A stretch of DNA of 64,000 nt, taken from positions 22,527,355 to 22,591,354 of the forward strand of contig CM055111.1 in NCBI GenBank assembly GCA_029204225.1, given 5' to 3'. This document shows, in pieces, positions 40,401 to 52,759 of this stretch; within the stretch, counting starts at the first letter, position 1; each line of letters begins with the position of its first letter. Under the pieces are notes generated by a model. It did no database searches and was not told where the DNA came from. It saw only the letters and a program-made list of their open reading frames with translations. Both the position numbers and the translations under genes were made by a program. Origin of the DNA: Diphasiastrum complanatum (lineage: Eukaryota > Streptophyta > Lycopodiopsida > Lycopodiales > Lycopodiaceae).

Positions 40401-40870
40401 TTGAATTGTGTGGGTGTTAACTACTCTCCCACATGCACTATCTTTTCTTCTTTACTTGGCTCGGCAAGGTTCATCGACTGTGTTCACGCAGGTCCCTCGA
40501 AGACTTGTTCCACTGGTGCCTGACTTTGATCAGGTTCTCTCTGGGCTTGCGGCATCATGATTACCACGTCGTCCAAGGTATAGTTCTTGAAAGTTTCAAG
40601 CATCTCGTGAACTGGCACTCATCGAGATTCCTCTTTCAGCATATTGATCTTAGCCCGACTGGTCATTTTTTGATTTTCTGTCACCTGTGTAGAAGATGAT
40701 GTTGTATCTGAATCCAACTTGATTGACTTCAAGGTCTCCAATACTTTCTTTTTGCTCTTTTTTGTCATCTTGGTGAATTCGTCCTTGTTGTCTTTCATCA
40801 AGACTGTCGTGACATTCACCTCATGGTTTTGAATATCCACATCCATCGTAGCTATCGCCTCATCGGTAGA
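40401..40870 (-). pseudogene. Gypsy region between gag and RT
   Basis: MDVDIQNHEVNVTTVLMKDN at 40846-40619 is Lys/Glu-rich and ends at a stop. The next frame reads VPVHEMLETFKNYTLDDVVI, similar to VPAYFKDYTIEDVTI in the element at 18719-19009. The protease core is not seen. Confidence 0.55.
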
Positions 40871-41800
40871 TCACTCCAACGGATCACCTGGTTGTAGCGC
40901 TGCTTCAATTGATTCTTCTTATTCATAGGTGTCTTGGGTGGATCGATCCTTGAGACCTTCGCCATAGCAGACTTTTGCGGTGGTTGAGTTGGTACTTTCT
41001 TGATTCCGTAACAATCTGGGTCCATGTGGTGTAGGACCTATTCATCAGTCAGCTCAATATCTTTATTATAAGTTAGAGCATGTTTCCAAGGGACCAAATC
41101 ATCTCCACTGGGTTCTCAATCTGCTTGGAACTAACTCTCGCAGGCTTCTATGCAGGTCTGGGACAGTGCCCTGGAGTTGCTGCCAGTCATGCAAGGGTTA
41201 ATTGTCACTGATCTTGGGGATATAAAAATCTGATGAGATTTTATGCTCTTTTTCCCTCCAAAATACAGATTGTTGTGTTTTTTGGATTTTTTTGGCTGGT
41301 TGGTTTGGGTTTCAAGTAGGGTCGAAGATCTCGCGTAGTATAGCCCTCCCGCCTGTCAACAAGGGTTAGATCACTGGATAGGTATCTAACTATGCATAGA
41401 TGTTATTTTCAGTTAGTTTCCTACTTTCTCCCTTAACTCTACTCACCACTAACACTACTCTCTCTTAACTCTACTCCTCTACACTAACATTCATCATGAT
41501 TGTAGGTGAAAGGAAGGGGATGATTAGAAAAGATGGAGGGAAAAGAAGATAGAAGAGAGAGATAGAGGGAGGGTGGAGGTTAGCTCAAATGCACATTGTA
41601 CTTGCTAAAGGAGAAACATAATCTATTGAAACCAAAAAGCATGAACTTGAAAGCAATTGGAAACAACAAGAGCAATAGCAAGCATTGAATTGCAAATGAG
41701 GATGCTTCTCTTCCAAAATTGGTAGAGTTTCCTCCTTCTCATTAAGCATGAAAATAGTGTACAAATGGTGCCTTTTTATAAATTGGGGACACATGACGAT
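40871..41800. other. Possible gypsy gag decay product and unassigned DNA
   Basis: 40871-41330 may continue the minus-strand gypsy element (short frames with stops, DWQQLQGTVPDLH-like); I cannot anchor it. 41330-41800 shows nothing except a TCTCTTAACTCTACTC repeat near 41430-41480. Confidence 0.35.
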
Positions 41801-41804
41801 AGAT

Positions 41805-41995
41805 AGTCCTTCATCTCATTTGATAGGTACTCTCCCCCTGAATCAAACTGTAGGGCCTTGATTTTCTGACCAGTCTGATTCTCAGCATATTGCTTAAATT
41901 CTTTGAAGCAATTGAATGCTTCAGACTTGTTAGTAATGAACATTACTCTGGTAAAACGAGAGTAGTCATCAATGACTATAATAAAATATAGAGCT
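41805..41995 (-). pseudogene. Copia integrase scrap
   Basis: The minus strand reads FIIVIDDYSRFTRVMFITNK, then KIKALQFDSGGEYLSNEMKD: the first Asp region and the second Asp motif of copia integrase in one frame. It stops at 41805 and abuts the copia LTR on the right. Confidence 0.85.
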
Positions 41996-42002
41996 TTTCG
42001 TC

Positions 42003-42687
42003 TTTTTTGCTTGTTGAAAACTGCATGTAAAACTGCAGTGTCGGGTCTTTCGCCTGTGTAGAAACTCGTATAAAACTGCAGTGTCGCCTGTCAGAAAACT
42101 TAGTGTAAAAACAAAGTGTCGAGCTTTTTGCATTTTTTGGTTGTGCAAAAATGCGAGTAAAAAACCAGATTGTAGCGATAGTTCAATTTTTTGCAGGTTA
42201 CATTTGAGAGAGTAAACATTTCGAGAAGGAAGAAGGGCTGTTGGGATGAGTAGGAGTTAGATTAAATTCCAACAGTAATAACTATAGAAAATATCAGTTA
42301 TAGATATTTTTAAGTAGTATATCAAGACATGTATCTTCATCAGAAAACTACTTCAACGATTATGATAATCATCTGATATCTAAAACTTCTGATAATTATT
42401 TCTATCAATTCATTCAGATTGTTCTGTTGCATGTGTTATCACACACAACGATCATAGTTATCACTCTGTAGCCAGCGTTATCACGCTCAACCAGTTGAAG
42501 TAATAACTTTAAGCGATTAAACTCATTTGTTGATATTAATCAGAGTACATTTTGTCCCACTACAGTTGTTGTTCCATTGTGCATTTTCTGATTCTTTCAT
42601 TTGGACTATTTTGTTGCTAACTGTTGCCTTTCTGATCCATTCAATTATCTCGCTTCCAGCTTTTGCACAACCCATTGATTTTTGACA
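42003..42687 (+). repeat. Copia LTR (right end defined by a primer site)
   Basis: Ends TTTTTGACA. 42250-42650 is related to the reverse complement of 50130-50430: both contain GATAACGCTG/CAGCGTTATC, AAATGAGTTTAAT-like and ACATTTTGTCC words. 42020-42180 carries three AAAACTGCAGTGTCG-type repeats. The left border is not certain. Confidence 0.65.
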
Positions 42688-42700
42688 TGGCATCAAAGCG
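42688..42700 (+). other. Degenerate copia primer binding site
   Basis: TGGCATCAAAGCG; two differences from TGGTATCAGAGCG. No gag follows. Confidence 0.6.
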
Positions 42701-43744
42701 GGCATCCAAGCAATCTGCTTCTCATTGCGGATTATTAGTCTTGTTTCTATCAAGACAACGAACTAGCAAGCGCGCAACCAACATGAGTGCAAATTTTTGG
42801 CGAGCATTTCCTGGTGAGCATATGTCGGCGAGCAGATATTGGTGAGCATTTTTTAGAAAATGTGTACAATGGTGAGCAAATATGAAACTTTAGGACCCTA
42901 TTTTAAATAGTATTTTTATGGGTTTAGGGTTTGGAGTGTGATGTACAATTTCTTGTCAGGTATCCTCTAATGTGGTTCTTTTTTAATGAATATTATTGGT
43001 TGTTAAAAGGCAATGTGGACCAGCACGTAACGGGACACATAATACTATCACAATATTTTTGAGAGTAATAAATAAGCATAGCCAATATGAAAAACTTTTT
43101 TTCAGCGATAACACTTAAAAGGATAACGCATCTATTTGAACACCCCTATGAGACTTACTGTGGCTTCAAACCTGTCTGGCATATGTTTGAAAGTTTTACT
43201 CATTGCTTGCTTTCAAGTGTCGTCCTCAATTTCATACTTCACAAATGAGCTGTGGAGACCTGAGGATTTGAATTTTTAACTGCAAGGTGTTACAACACGA
43301 TCCTCATAGCTTACTTGTAAGGATTTGGGACAATTTTGAGCATCAATGGCCAGCATTTGGATTTGCAGATTTTTTGTGATATACAAGCTTCATGCTATAT
43401 TTTACATCTTTTCACGTGTATTGTGGAATGCCGAGATGTTGATAAGAAGCACTAGTAAGTGTCATCTTCTTGCATGTTTCAGATACATAGGGAATTACTT
43501 GAGAACTACATTGTTGATATTAAATATTTTGTAAAATCATGTGTCATTATGATCTGCCTTTATTGATCTATAAGTAGACATGTAATTTTGTCTATGCTTT
43601 CTTTTTGAATACAAACCTTTTGTACTCTGGAATGACAAAATGGTTTCCCTTCCCAAGTTTTCTTTGGGATCTCTATTAAAAGTTTTGGGTGCGCACTGCT
43701 TTCTGATAAAGCTCTTCTATATGTAGATCGATACCCTGGATTAG
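42701..43744. other. Unassigned DNA
   Basis: No protein similarity. Short possible exons (for example 43360-43450) have splice-like borders but no recognised content. Confidence 0.35.
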
Positions 43745-44037
43745 CTTGATCTCAACAGAATTGAAAATCTAAAGAGGGCTGCAAAGGTAAACATATGGCT
43801 AACCAATATTGAGCTTTTGGATGAGTTTGATTTTGCAAGTGCTTTTCCTTCAAAAGAATAGACTGCTTCTCCAAATCTGACACGAGGGAGGTAGACATCT
43901 CCATGTTGCATCTTTCTAACCCTTGCAGCTTTCAAATGTTTTTAATTACCTTCAATGGGCTCTCTTACTAGGAGCGTGATGAGGCTATTCGTAAAGCTTT
44001 GAATGATATGGGTTCAGAGAATACAAACAGTGGATAG
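43745..44037 (+). other. Possible last two exons of an unknown host gene
   Basis: A 42-base segment, 43745-43786, has AG before it and GTAAAC after it and reads LDLNRIENLKRAAK. A 66-base segment, 43972-44037, follows an AG and reads ERDEAIRKALNDMGSENTNS, then G and TAG. Joined in phase 0 they would form a charged helical C terminus that ends in a stop. I do not recognise the protein, and no upstream exons could be linked, so this may be a gene relic. Confidence 0.3.
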
Positions 44038-44559
44038 ACTTTTATGTGAAGAAGTTCTTTTGCTCTTTTCTTGGTAAACTAGCAATTTTATTGCTATATT
44101 CACCTTTCTAGTGGAAAATATGCTTTTTCAGTGTTTTCTTCATTTTGAAACCTATGTGGATCATGTAAACCAATTAATTAGGTTTGATATCTTATTATTT
44201 CAAAACTTGAGGGTGCTTGCAGTTTATTGGCATACTGCTTACTTATGCTTATGCTCATGCCAACAATAGATGTGCAAGGGTACAGTAGGCAATCTCGAGT
44301 AGTAGTTGATAATATACACTGGAGACACTCGACATAAAGTGCTGGTGCTAAGCTCTATTTGCTTGCATCTGGGACAAGTGATAGTGATTGAACAAACCGT
44401 ATCCGTAGAATCCAAAGCTCTGATGCTCCCATCATTAAGTGCAACAAAAAGTTATACAAATTAGACTTTTTGAGGTGTTGAAGTTATACTGGGTACTGGC
44501 TAAATTCATATTGGAGGATCACTAAGTGTCTCCAATATTTTGTATTTTGAAGACTGGAA

Positions 44560-44685
44560 CATTGCTACAATGAAATTATGACTCGTTGAGGTATATCTGC
44601 TAATAAAATACCTGCTTTTACCGAGACCAAAGTGGCGGATGTCTTAGCTAAATCTACTTAAAAGTTATTCTCATTTCTGTACAAA
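44560..44685 (+). pseudogene. Possible copia RNase H end
   Basis: The frame around IPAFTETKVADVLAKST resembles the QxADxLTKxL end of copia RNase H; stops surround it. Similarity is short. Confidence 0.4.
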
Positions 44686-45779
44686 GTTTAAGCATCTGGT
44701 GGAAAATGTGATGCAGTTTTGAAAATCACAATCATGTAGCTTTTGTAAATTGACAAACAATGTCTGAACCACAAACAAAAACTTGAACCCATTTGGACGT
44801 ACTTCTCAAGAATGCATTATCTTTGAGCTCCATTGGTGAAAGTGGGGGTGCTTATGGTGAATTGCACAGTCCACAGTTGGTGATTTTGACTTTCAACATA
44901 AAATCTGGATTATGCACCAAAAATATAGGTTTTGTGTAGCTGATTATACTTGTCCATTTTCACTTGCTGTGAGCAGAATCTGGAAAAAATTCAGTAAAGA
45001 GAAGCAAATATGTCAAGTTTCAGCCTATTGAATCCAATTCAAATGTTATAGCTTATAAAGTGTTTTCAATCGAATGCTATTAGATCGCTTGTTTGACGTT
45101 GTTGAGAAAGATATAGGCTGCTAGAGGTTCTAACACATGTCTTTACCATTGCATTTCTATTAATAACAACAAAACCTAGCTTGACAATGTTAATAAGGTA
45201 GTCATATATTGTACAACACAGGTGTTGTTAACTGGAAGAAAAATAAGCAAAGATACAAGAAAATGAACTAGATAATGATGTATTGTTCTCCTATGCTATG
45301 GAGTGCAGTACACAAGATTCCAACACAGACCATTAAAATTGTGAGCTCTACTTGGTGGAGAAGAAAGGTAGAGCCAATATTATAATTGACTACCAAATAA
45401 AAGTAATCTTTGTCATTTGTTGAAATCAAATAACTAAAATCATTTGACTTAGGAGGGATTCCAATCCAAACATTGAAAGAAGAAATCACCAAAAAGTGAG
45501 AGAACAGATAAAAGGGGAGCAAGGAAAACAACAAATTAAATCTAGATTAACATCTTTAACTTTAGAAAAAATCCTTTTTCATTTCATCTAATAAATCCCT
45601 CATTGATAAAGCCATATCGAAATATCAAGTTATCACTTGCACTTGCATTGATGATTAATTAAAGTCTAAATAAATGAAAAACTATATCATTCACATGAAC
45701 AATTATCAATCAATAATTTTCAATTTCTAAAATTTACATCTTAGCATGGTACTAGAAATTGTTTTTTTTTTTTGTTGGA
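44686..45779. other. Unassigned DNA
   Basis: AT-rich, no convincing frame. The minus frame 45534-45268 encodes 88 residues with a hydrophobic start, but I do not recognise it and do not call it a gene. Confidence 0.35.
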
Positions 45780-46250
45780 CGATCATTGTAAAGATCATTC
45801 AATTTCTTGTAATCAATGCAAACTCTATCCTTTAGATCCTTGAACTTCAAAGAATTTGTATCCTTTCCTTTGCCCTTGACTTTCTTCAAAATTTGTGCGT
45901 TGCTTCATCTAACTCATAAAAAAATTGTCTTGTCTAACTCATCAAAGAAGGCAGTGTCAACTGCAGGAATTTCCTTGAGGCATGTTAATATTTCAAATTC
46001 GATTTGGCTAATTATATTGGAAAATATAGGATGCACTGTGGTAATAACATCAAGCTTTGCAACTGATAAATCTATCTTTGTAGAACAATCCACCCTCTCA
46101 TGATTGATGCTAATGATTAGAGTGCACAATTGTTTTTCTTTTCAATTTCGGCAATGTTGGCACAAGCACAAATTATGTTGAAAAAGGCAAATCCAATTTC
46201 TTGATTAGTGTCAATATCAAAAGTCCATGTCATTGATTATCAACAATATC
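45780..46250 (-). pseudogene. Gypsy reverse transcriptase scrap
   Basis: The minus strand reads KFKDLKDRVCIDYKKLNDLY at about 45850-45790, a match to the RVCIDYRKLN block of gypsy RT. The preceding frame 46129-45914 (HERVDCSTKIDLSVAKLDVI) lies where the pre-RT part would be expected. There are several stops. Confidence 0.6.
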
Positions 46251-46602
46251 CAGCTATTTGGACGACTAACGATCCAATAAAATTGGTAAGTCATCTGAGC
46301 CTTAGAACGATAAGTCCTACCCATTGCAGGGTTGAGGGACTCTTCAAGTTTAGGGTTTGAAAGTTGTCAAGGAGGAAGTCTACATGGAGTGAGCATCACA
46401 AAGCCACTGTTGTTTTTTTTTGTCAACATTTTTATAAGGGATGGTTGCATCATCCATAACGAGGGAAGCATGGACATCTGGCAAGTAGCGAGGGAAGCAT
46501 GGACAATGACTTTTGCAGTTTGGAAATACTTGTGCATGCATGGGATTTCCTCAAAAGTTTTTCGCTAGTGAATAAATTCCAGAATCCATGTTTTTACCTG
46601 TT

Positions 46603-46728
46603 CAAGCTCGCACTTGTGCCCTTCAGGAGTGTTGTTCTTTAAGAGAAGTATTGGGAACTTGCCAAGCTCGCACTTGTGCCCTTCAGGAGGAGGAGTGCTG
46701 TTCTTTAAGAGAAGTATTGGGAACTTGC
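46603..46728 (+). repeat. Tandem duplication, 60 and 66 bp units
   Basis: CAAGCTCGCACTTGTGCCCT ... GGGAACTTGC occurs twice head to tail. The second unit has 6 extra bases (GGAGGA-like), so both units keep the same reading phase on either strand. Confidence 0.9.
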
Positions 46729-46779
46729 CAGTACTCTGCCGGTATTTATCGCGGGTCATTTCAATCTCTATCTTCTGGA

Positions 46780-47110
46780 ATTGTTGCAGGAACGTTTTCC
46801 AGTACTGTGGTTCTGGAAATGTGCATCTGTTATGGATTCAACAGTTTAAGGCATGTTCAGGTGAGTTGATTGAAACATAGGTTGTTGATGAGGGCGAATC
46901 CAGAAGGAAGTGCGAGCAATTGAAGAGGTAGTTAATTGTTTTTTAGCACGTCATATCAACCCGTTATGCTATAGTTCATCCACTCTGATAACCTGCAAAG
47001 AATTTTCTGTGGACCACTGAAATTTGTTGCAGCGATGGACGATGGCAATCAGAACGCTTCTTCCCTGATTTCATTTGTTGAAATGGGCATGAATGTCTAG
47101 GAAGGGAGCT
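46780..47110 (+). other. Possible exon relics
   Basis: 46793-46860 is bordered by GCAG and GTGAG. 47032-47100 follows TTGCAG and reads MDDGNQNASSLISFVEMGMN before a stop. No family is recognised; low support. Confidence 0.2.
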
Positions 47111-47220
47111 TCAGAGTGGGATCAAGTTATAGTTGGCGGCTGGAGCAGCCGTGGAGCAGATTTTAACCATGTGTGAAGGTTATGGCAGTTGCGATAGTGA
47201 AGAGAGCATTTACCACAGGC

Positions 47221-49768
47221 TTAATAACTATTACCTGAGCATCGAACATACAAAGAAAAAATGCCTCCAGGGTTCCAGCGCCAGCGCTGGACCCTAGGAC
47301 GACGCAATGCATGAGCGGTGGAGGTGCTCGAGGCACGATGGAGGAGACGAAACACAGGATGCAACAACAGTGAGAGGGAGAGAGAGGAAGAGTGGGAGTG
47401 GGAGTGAGAGTGAGGAAGAGGAAGAGGAAGATTATTGATTAATATAGGGTTTAGGGTGATGTGGCAACTGGACAAAAAAATTTCCACCAAAAAATACGAC
47501 ATGTTTTGATTTATTACATTTAAATTTGTTAAGTAACTCATAAGAAGAGAGTATAGAGCAATGGAGGACCCTGACCCGGATTTGTTTTAAGGGGCACGCT
47601 AGACCCTGGCTTGTTGTAGCGCCCAAGCACTAGGAGTAGCCACTCGTTGGAATGGGCCAAATACCCGTTGGGGGCAGTGACTGCCCTCCTGGGTATAGTA
47701 CTTTTCGAATTAGAAAATTACCGATTGTTGTATGTAGAGAAGTTGGAGAGATTAGCATCGTGTTCTTGGACATAGTGCTGACAAAGAGCTGCACATTCTT
47801 GGATACTGTGCTGGCACACCAAATGTGTTTAAGGTATTTTTTATCACAATGTCTGTGCAAACATTCCTGTCTTCAATCTGGAGAATTTGGAAATACTTTT
47901 GATTACTTGCACCAAAAACAAAATTTGATATGGACTCTTCCTTCACATCGACTTGTGATCTGATTTGATTTTCATCCAATTTTAAATGCAAACTCTCAAA
48001 TTGGTATAAGCATCCTTATTTTGGGTCCTTAAACCATGACATTTATTATTTGACAACATTACTTTTTCCCAAGCACTGTTTCTTTTTCTCCAAAAATGAA
48101 AATGAATTGCAATATGTTTTGTACTTATACAAACCTTGGTGAAATAGATACGATAAGCATGTTGTTTCTAGGCATGGGTTTGTAAAACAACCCATCCCAC
48201 TACTTTTCAATATTTGTCCACTTTGATCCATTCAAAGCAAGGAAGGACCTATATACTTGAAAAAAAAAATATCATCAGTGGAAGCGAAGTGATATTGTAT
48301 ATTAATCGTATATGTCTGTGTGAAAATTCTCACAAAACTTTACACAAGAGCAATTGCTTCCTTTGATGATTTCCTTTTTACCTGTAACTATTTTGCCCAC
48401 TTGGATGACCCCATCTACTGATTTGTTGTTCCATATCAAAAGGATTTTTAAGAAATTTGAGCTGATTTGTTTCGATTGAACAACACCATGACAATGGATC
48501 CTTAACTTGGAAATTTTTGCTGCGTATTGAGTATAAGTTGTTGTTGTGTACTGTATATATGATCTTTGGATGAAGATGCTTACATGAAGAATGATGTGTC
48601 GATCTTGGCCTAAGATTTATAAGCCAAAGATGTCTTCATGCAAATATTTTCAATGCAGCTTCTTGATGTGATTGATGCATTCATAGATAAAAGAAAACCT
48701 TCGTAAGTTGTCCAATATAATGATCATATTGCACAAATGTTTCTAATGGCATTGATAAGCTTTGCAAAATCTAGAAGGTTTGGGTGTTAATTATTCATAT
48801 TCTAAACGTTTCATATTAGACATGAATGTTCATGATGTCCAAGATTTAGGTGAAAGTTTCATTACTTAGTCCAAGAACTCAAGTGTATTGATTGAAGTTA
48901 ATATGCAGTCGACGTGAGTGTCATAGGGCAAGTATCTTTGATGTTGATTAGATAATTTTTCTCAGCCTTGCAAGGAAAAATGGGTTTTATTTTGTTGTGG
49001 CTTGCAAATTAGTTATAATGCTTTCACATAACCACATCTTACAAAATCTCAAAGGTCTTGAGCTCTTTTCCCCCAGCTTGGAGATCTATGATATACATGT
49101 TAAAACCTTTATGGCCACATTCCAACATAAATTATATTTTCCTCTCACACTTAATTGTAGTTCTATCTCTCCAAGGGTTTTTGTTGCTATGTTGTTCTAA
49201 GCACAACAAAAGTATCAATCATTGACTACATGGATTTTTTGCAACCCTAAACCAATCAAATCTCTAAATATATATGGGACTAAGGATAAAAGCCTTCCTC
49301 ACTAGACTATTTGCAAACAATTGGAAATTCATAAAGGTTAATTTGATGAACCATATTATGCACAATAGAGATCTATGTTTAGAAATGTAGACGATGGAAG
49401 TGAGTAGATTCAGCAGGTCAACCAAAATTTCCTGACTACGTGTTACCGGTATTATGTCTTGCTCCGAACTTATTTAAATACCCATAATGGTCATGCAATA
49501 CCGGTCAATAAGTCTACGTGCAAGATATTGGTTGTACATTATGCACATTTACATGATGAGCACAATCATGTACAAAAATTTATCGACTGCCAACTGTCAT
49601 CTGCGAGATGCACCAATGCTTCCAGCTATAAATTTCAACAATGCAAGAGTAATTACCACAACTTTTAGCTTCGTACATATATCTTCTCTTGTCATAGTTT
49701 TGGAAAATAGCTCAGTATGACTTTTTATGGATTTGTAGCAACCCTAAACCAATCAAATTTTGTAGTCT
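47221..49768. other. Unassigned DNA with short repeats
   Basis: 47370-47440 is a GAGAGG/GAGTGA/GAAGAG purine-rich microsatellite. 47755-47820 holds two related units (TTCTTGGACATAGTGCTG and TTCTTGGATACTGTGCTGGC). The rest, to 49768, gave no recognisable gene. Confidence 0.4.
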
Positions 49769-50080
49769 CTAGAGTAAATCCTGAAGATGTCCGTAGGAAA
49801 GATCTTTGTGTAATCTTGTGTTGCACTTCTTAGCAGTCTGAGTAGCTCTTATATGACTGATTTGGGTGTCTCTGATGTTGAGAGTGATGTAGGCAAATGC
49901 CTTGCCATCTTTAAGTCTCCATTTGGTGATAGCAGCTGCTTCACCTTCTGACTTCAGTTCTGTGCCAACAACAATGTCCCACAGTTCCTTGGCTAATAGT
50001 ATGGTCTTCATTTTGAACTTCTAGAGATGGTAGTTACTTCCATCAAGTCTCTCGATGACAGAAGAACTAGAAGGTAGATC
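49769..50080 (-). pseudogene. Copia gag, N-terminal part
   Basis: The minus strand reads SSSVIERLDGSNYHL, a stop, KFKMKTILLAKELWDIVVGT, then WRLKDGKAFAYITLNIRDTQ. It is the same family as the gag at 4211 and 21589. It is cut at the 3' side after HIRATQTAKK, with only 80 residues left. Confidence 0.85.
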
Positions 50081-50129
50081 TGATTGTTCAAGAATTTGTG
50101 AGCTAATTCAAGCAAAAAAGCAATAAATC

Positions 50130-50430
50130 ACTTTTGCTAGATGAATGGATCGGAAACGCAACAATTAGCAGCAAAATAGTTCAAAATGAAGGAATCAGAA
50201 AATGCGCAATGGAACAACAACTGTAGCAGGACAAAATGTACTCTGATTAATATCAACAAATGAGTGCAATCGCTTGAAGTTATTACTTCAGCTGGTTGAG
50301 CGTGATAACGCTGGACTCTGATCGTTGTGTGTGATAACACATGCAACCTGAATAAATTGATAGAAACAATTCCTCAAAAATATCTCTAACTGATATTTTC
50401 TATAGTTATTACAACCACCTTAGACTGTAC
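50130..50430 (-). repeat. Copia LTR fragment, inverted relative to 42003-42687
   Basis: The reverse complement matches 42270-42650 with differences. The last part of the LTR and the primer site are missing; gag follows directly on the minus strand. Confidence 0.7.
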
Positions 50431-51410
50431 AATATAGGCGGACTTCCAACGTGAAGTTGTTGGGTCGATTTCTGATCGACAATGTTCGAAAATTACATAG
50501 GTTTAGATTTTATACAAAGGATCGAAAAATATTTATTGGTTCAAAAAACATGCTGTGGGCCGAATTTCTCGGGGTCGGAAAAATTAGACCCGCCGATCCG
50601 AACCGAACATGTTCGAAGGCGCTCGTATAATTTAGTGAAGATTCGGAAAAATTTCGAACCGATCCGACTCGGCCCAGGGTCGAGATTTTCCTGCTAAGAA
50701 AAAACTCGAGCCTTCTATTTTCTTGGTTTTGTAAAGTTTTCAAGATGCTCATTAACAAATGGATTTGAGATTGAGCATCGAATTCCAACACTCCCCACTC
50801 AGCTCCCATTGTAACACTGTCATCAGTAATTTTTGCCGAGAAGATCCTAGTGAAGAGATACTCCAAAACAATGTCTGCCCTTCTGATATGGAAAAGCTCT
50901 TCTACCATTCAGCTCATAGTCCTTGGGTTGTACAACAATTTTAGTTCGAGCTCTTCTCCTATAGGTGAAAAGAAAATGAATGCCAATTGGATTTGGATAC
51001 GAAATATAACGATACCGCAACAGTTTCCAATGAAGAGTTTCCTATCTTTATTGTGGCAAAACAGAACAACTTCGTCGAAGGGACTTCCATAAGCATTTTG
51101 CTTCCATAGAGGCTTACTCAGGGACAGCTTCAGAATTGTCAGCCTATCCAAAATTCTAGCGTAGTCTAGAATCGTTCTCCTAATGTTAGCCTTTGCTTGG
51201 CTACTTCAGACTTTGTGATGCTTAGTGCTCAGAGTTCGTGTGTATTTTGGAGGCACCTCCTCCCACAGAATTTTCAAGCAAGAGTTCCTAATGCCACGAT
51301 CTGCAGAATGCTTGTTGTGACAGCTGAATTACTAGCATGTTATGCCAGAATGATGGATCTGACAGCTGGATTACTAGTGCATTCTACCGGAATTCTCCCT
51401 TCGCACTGAG
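50431..51410. other. Unassigned DNA
   Basis: The minus frames at 50908-50510 and 51151-50909 are open for 132 and 80 residues (TDDSVTMGAEWGVLEFDAQS; NAYGSPFDEVVLFCHNKDRK). They may be parts of a retroelement, but I find no hallmark motif. The 50555-50695 stretch is locally CG-rich with repeated GATCCGA and TCGGAAAAAT words. Confidence 0.35.
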
Positions 51411-52738
51411 CTTTACACAGGGGAAGGCCCGGGCCCTCGGGCCTTCCCTGCAGTTCGGGCCCTGCCCTCAGGCTCCCACCCTCCGCCAACGACCCTCCCA
51501 ACATGGAAGGCCCTCGGGCAGGGCCTTCCCCCCCACGAAACACCTCCTCCTATCACCATTAGGATGGCAAAACTTTTGCTACATTTTCATGGCATGAAGT
51601 GTTTAGCTCCTACAAATCAGCTACACTCAGAAATGAGTGAGGACAATGAATGCGATCTGGATGAATGTATCTCACCTACTGATATAGTGTGAGCAGTCCG
51701 CAGAGATTGTAGGAAACTTTACGAAGTTACAAGGCTCAGGGCAGATCCAATTTCCCTCACTACAAAGTAAGAACTCAACAGAGCAACAACAACTGACTTC
51801 TAACAAGAACTAGCCAACATATTTGAGAGAAAAATGTCCACATAATAAGAATACAAAATGTTCCAGTGAATTTGATGCCATAACTGAGTGACGAATTTTT
51901 TTAATTAAAGCAGATATACCATCTAAATTGCAAAAAAGACAGCATACGTGTAATGCAGTCCACGAGACACCCTTGACAACTCAGACACATGAACTTTTGC
52001 TCGAAAAATTACTAGGAAAAGTAAGGACACGGGAGTTAAGGCACTAGGCCACACGTGCTGGGCGTTTGGCCCTGGCCAATGTTTTGGCGCCACGTGGCCT
52101 GTGAGCGGTGACCGTTAAAATTGAAAGGCGCGATTGATTTTTGCCGGCGCGAGCGTTGCGACGAGGGCCCGGGCACCCTGGCAGTGGCACTGGGCAGCTG
52201 CAGGGTGTGTGCCATGAAGCATAGACTAGCAACAAAATAGGCTCAGGGTGTGTGCCACGAAGCGTAGATAGCACCAACATAGGCTTAGGGCTGGCATCGG
52301 GCAGCAACGGGCAAGTGACGCCGGGCACCGCCACGCCCAAGCACACGCACGTGAGACGGAGGGGAAGCTTACCTATATATTCGCTCGCAGTAATCTCATA
52401 AAAATGCTTATGGGATAAATTTTGGTTGCTCGGACATGTGGTGCTTGGGCAGTCAATTAAAAAAAAAAAACTGTGTGACACAGGATGCACGGGGCAAAAG
52501 CCCCAAGTGCTAGTAAGATGCGCGGCCTGCCATCCACGTCCCCGAACCAGGTCCCCGACCCGGTGCAGTCGGACCTGAGAGTCTGATCCCGTCAGGTGAA
52601 TCTAGTCTGGCCCTGCCCCCCACCCCCCCCCCCCCCGGACCTTGGCCCCTGATTCGAGGTGGAAACCGAGCAGTCTAATTCCTTCTCATTGGGTGAGGCT
52701 TTTCTTGCATCTTTTCTGCTCCTTGATCACTCATTCAT
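51411..52738. other. GC-rich non-coding stretch with short repeats
   Basis: 51418-51540 contains GGCCCGGGCCCTCGGGCCTTCC and related palindromic words. 52200-52290 carries two imperfect units of CAGGGTGTGTGCCATGAAGC. 52610-52635 is a poly-C run. Frames here are low complexity and I do not call them genes. Confidence 0.5.
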
Positions 52739-52759
52739 AGGGTTTAGGGTTTAGGGTGC
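52739..52759 (+). promoter_or_regulatory. Double telo-box upstream of the F-box gene
   Basis: AGGGTTTAGGGTTTAGGGT is two and a half copies of the plant telomere unit TTTAGGG. It lies about 70-90 bases before the F-box start codon. Such telo-boxes occur in promoters and 5' UTRs of many plant genes; an interstitial telomere scrap is the alternative. Confidence 0.5.

Noticed and set aside
45268-45534. 88-residue hydrophobic minus frame as a membrane protein gene
   Set aside because: No similarity recognised, no neighbouring exons, AT-rich low-complexity start.
51337-51597. Frames in GGCCCGGGCC-rich DNA
   Set aside because: Composition-driven; both strands are open.
52044-52490. 148-residue minus frame in GC-rich DNA
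   Set aside because: Low complexity, built on tandem GTGTGTGCCATGAAGC units; no family.
52739-52759. Telomere
   Set aside because: Only two and a half TTTAGGG units, just before a gene start; fits a telo-box or a small interstitial scrap.
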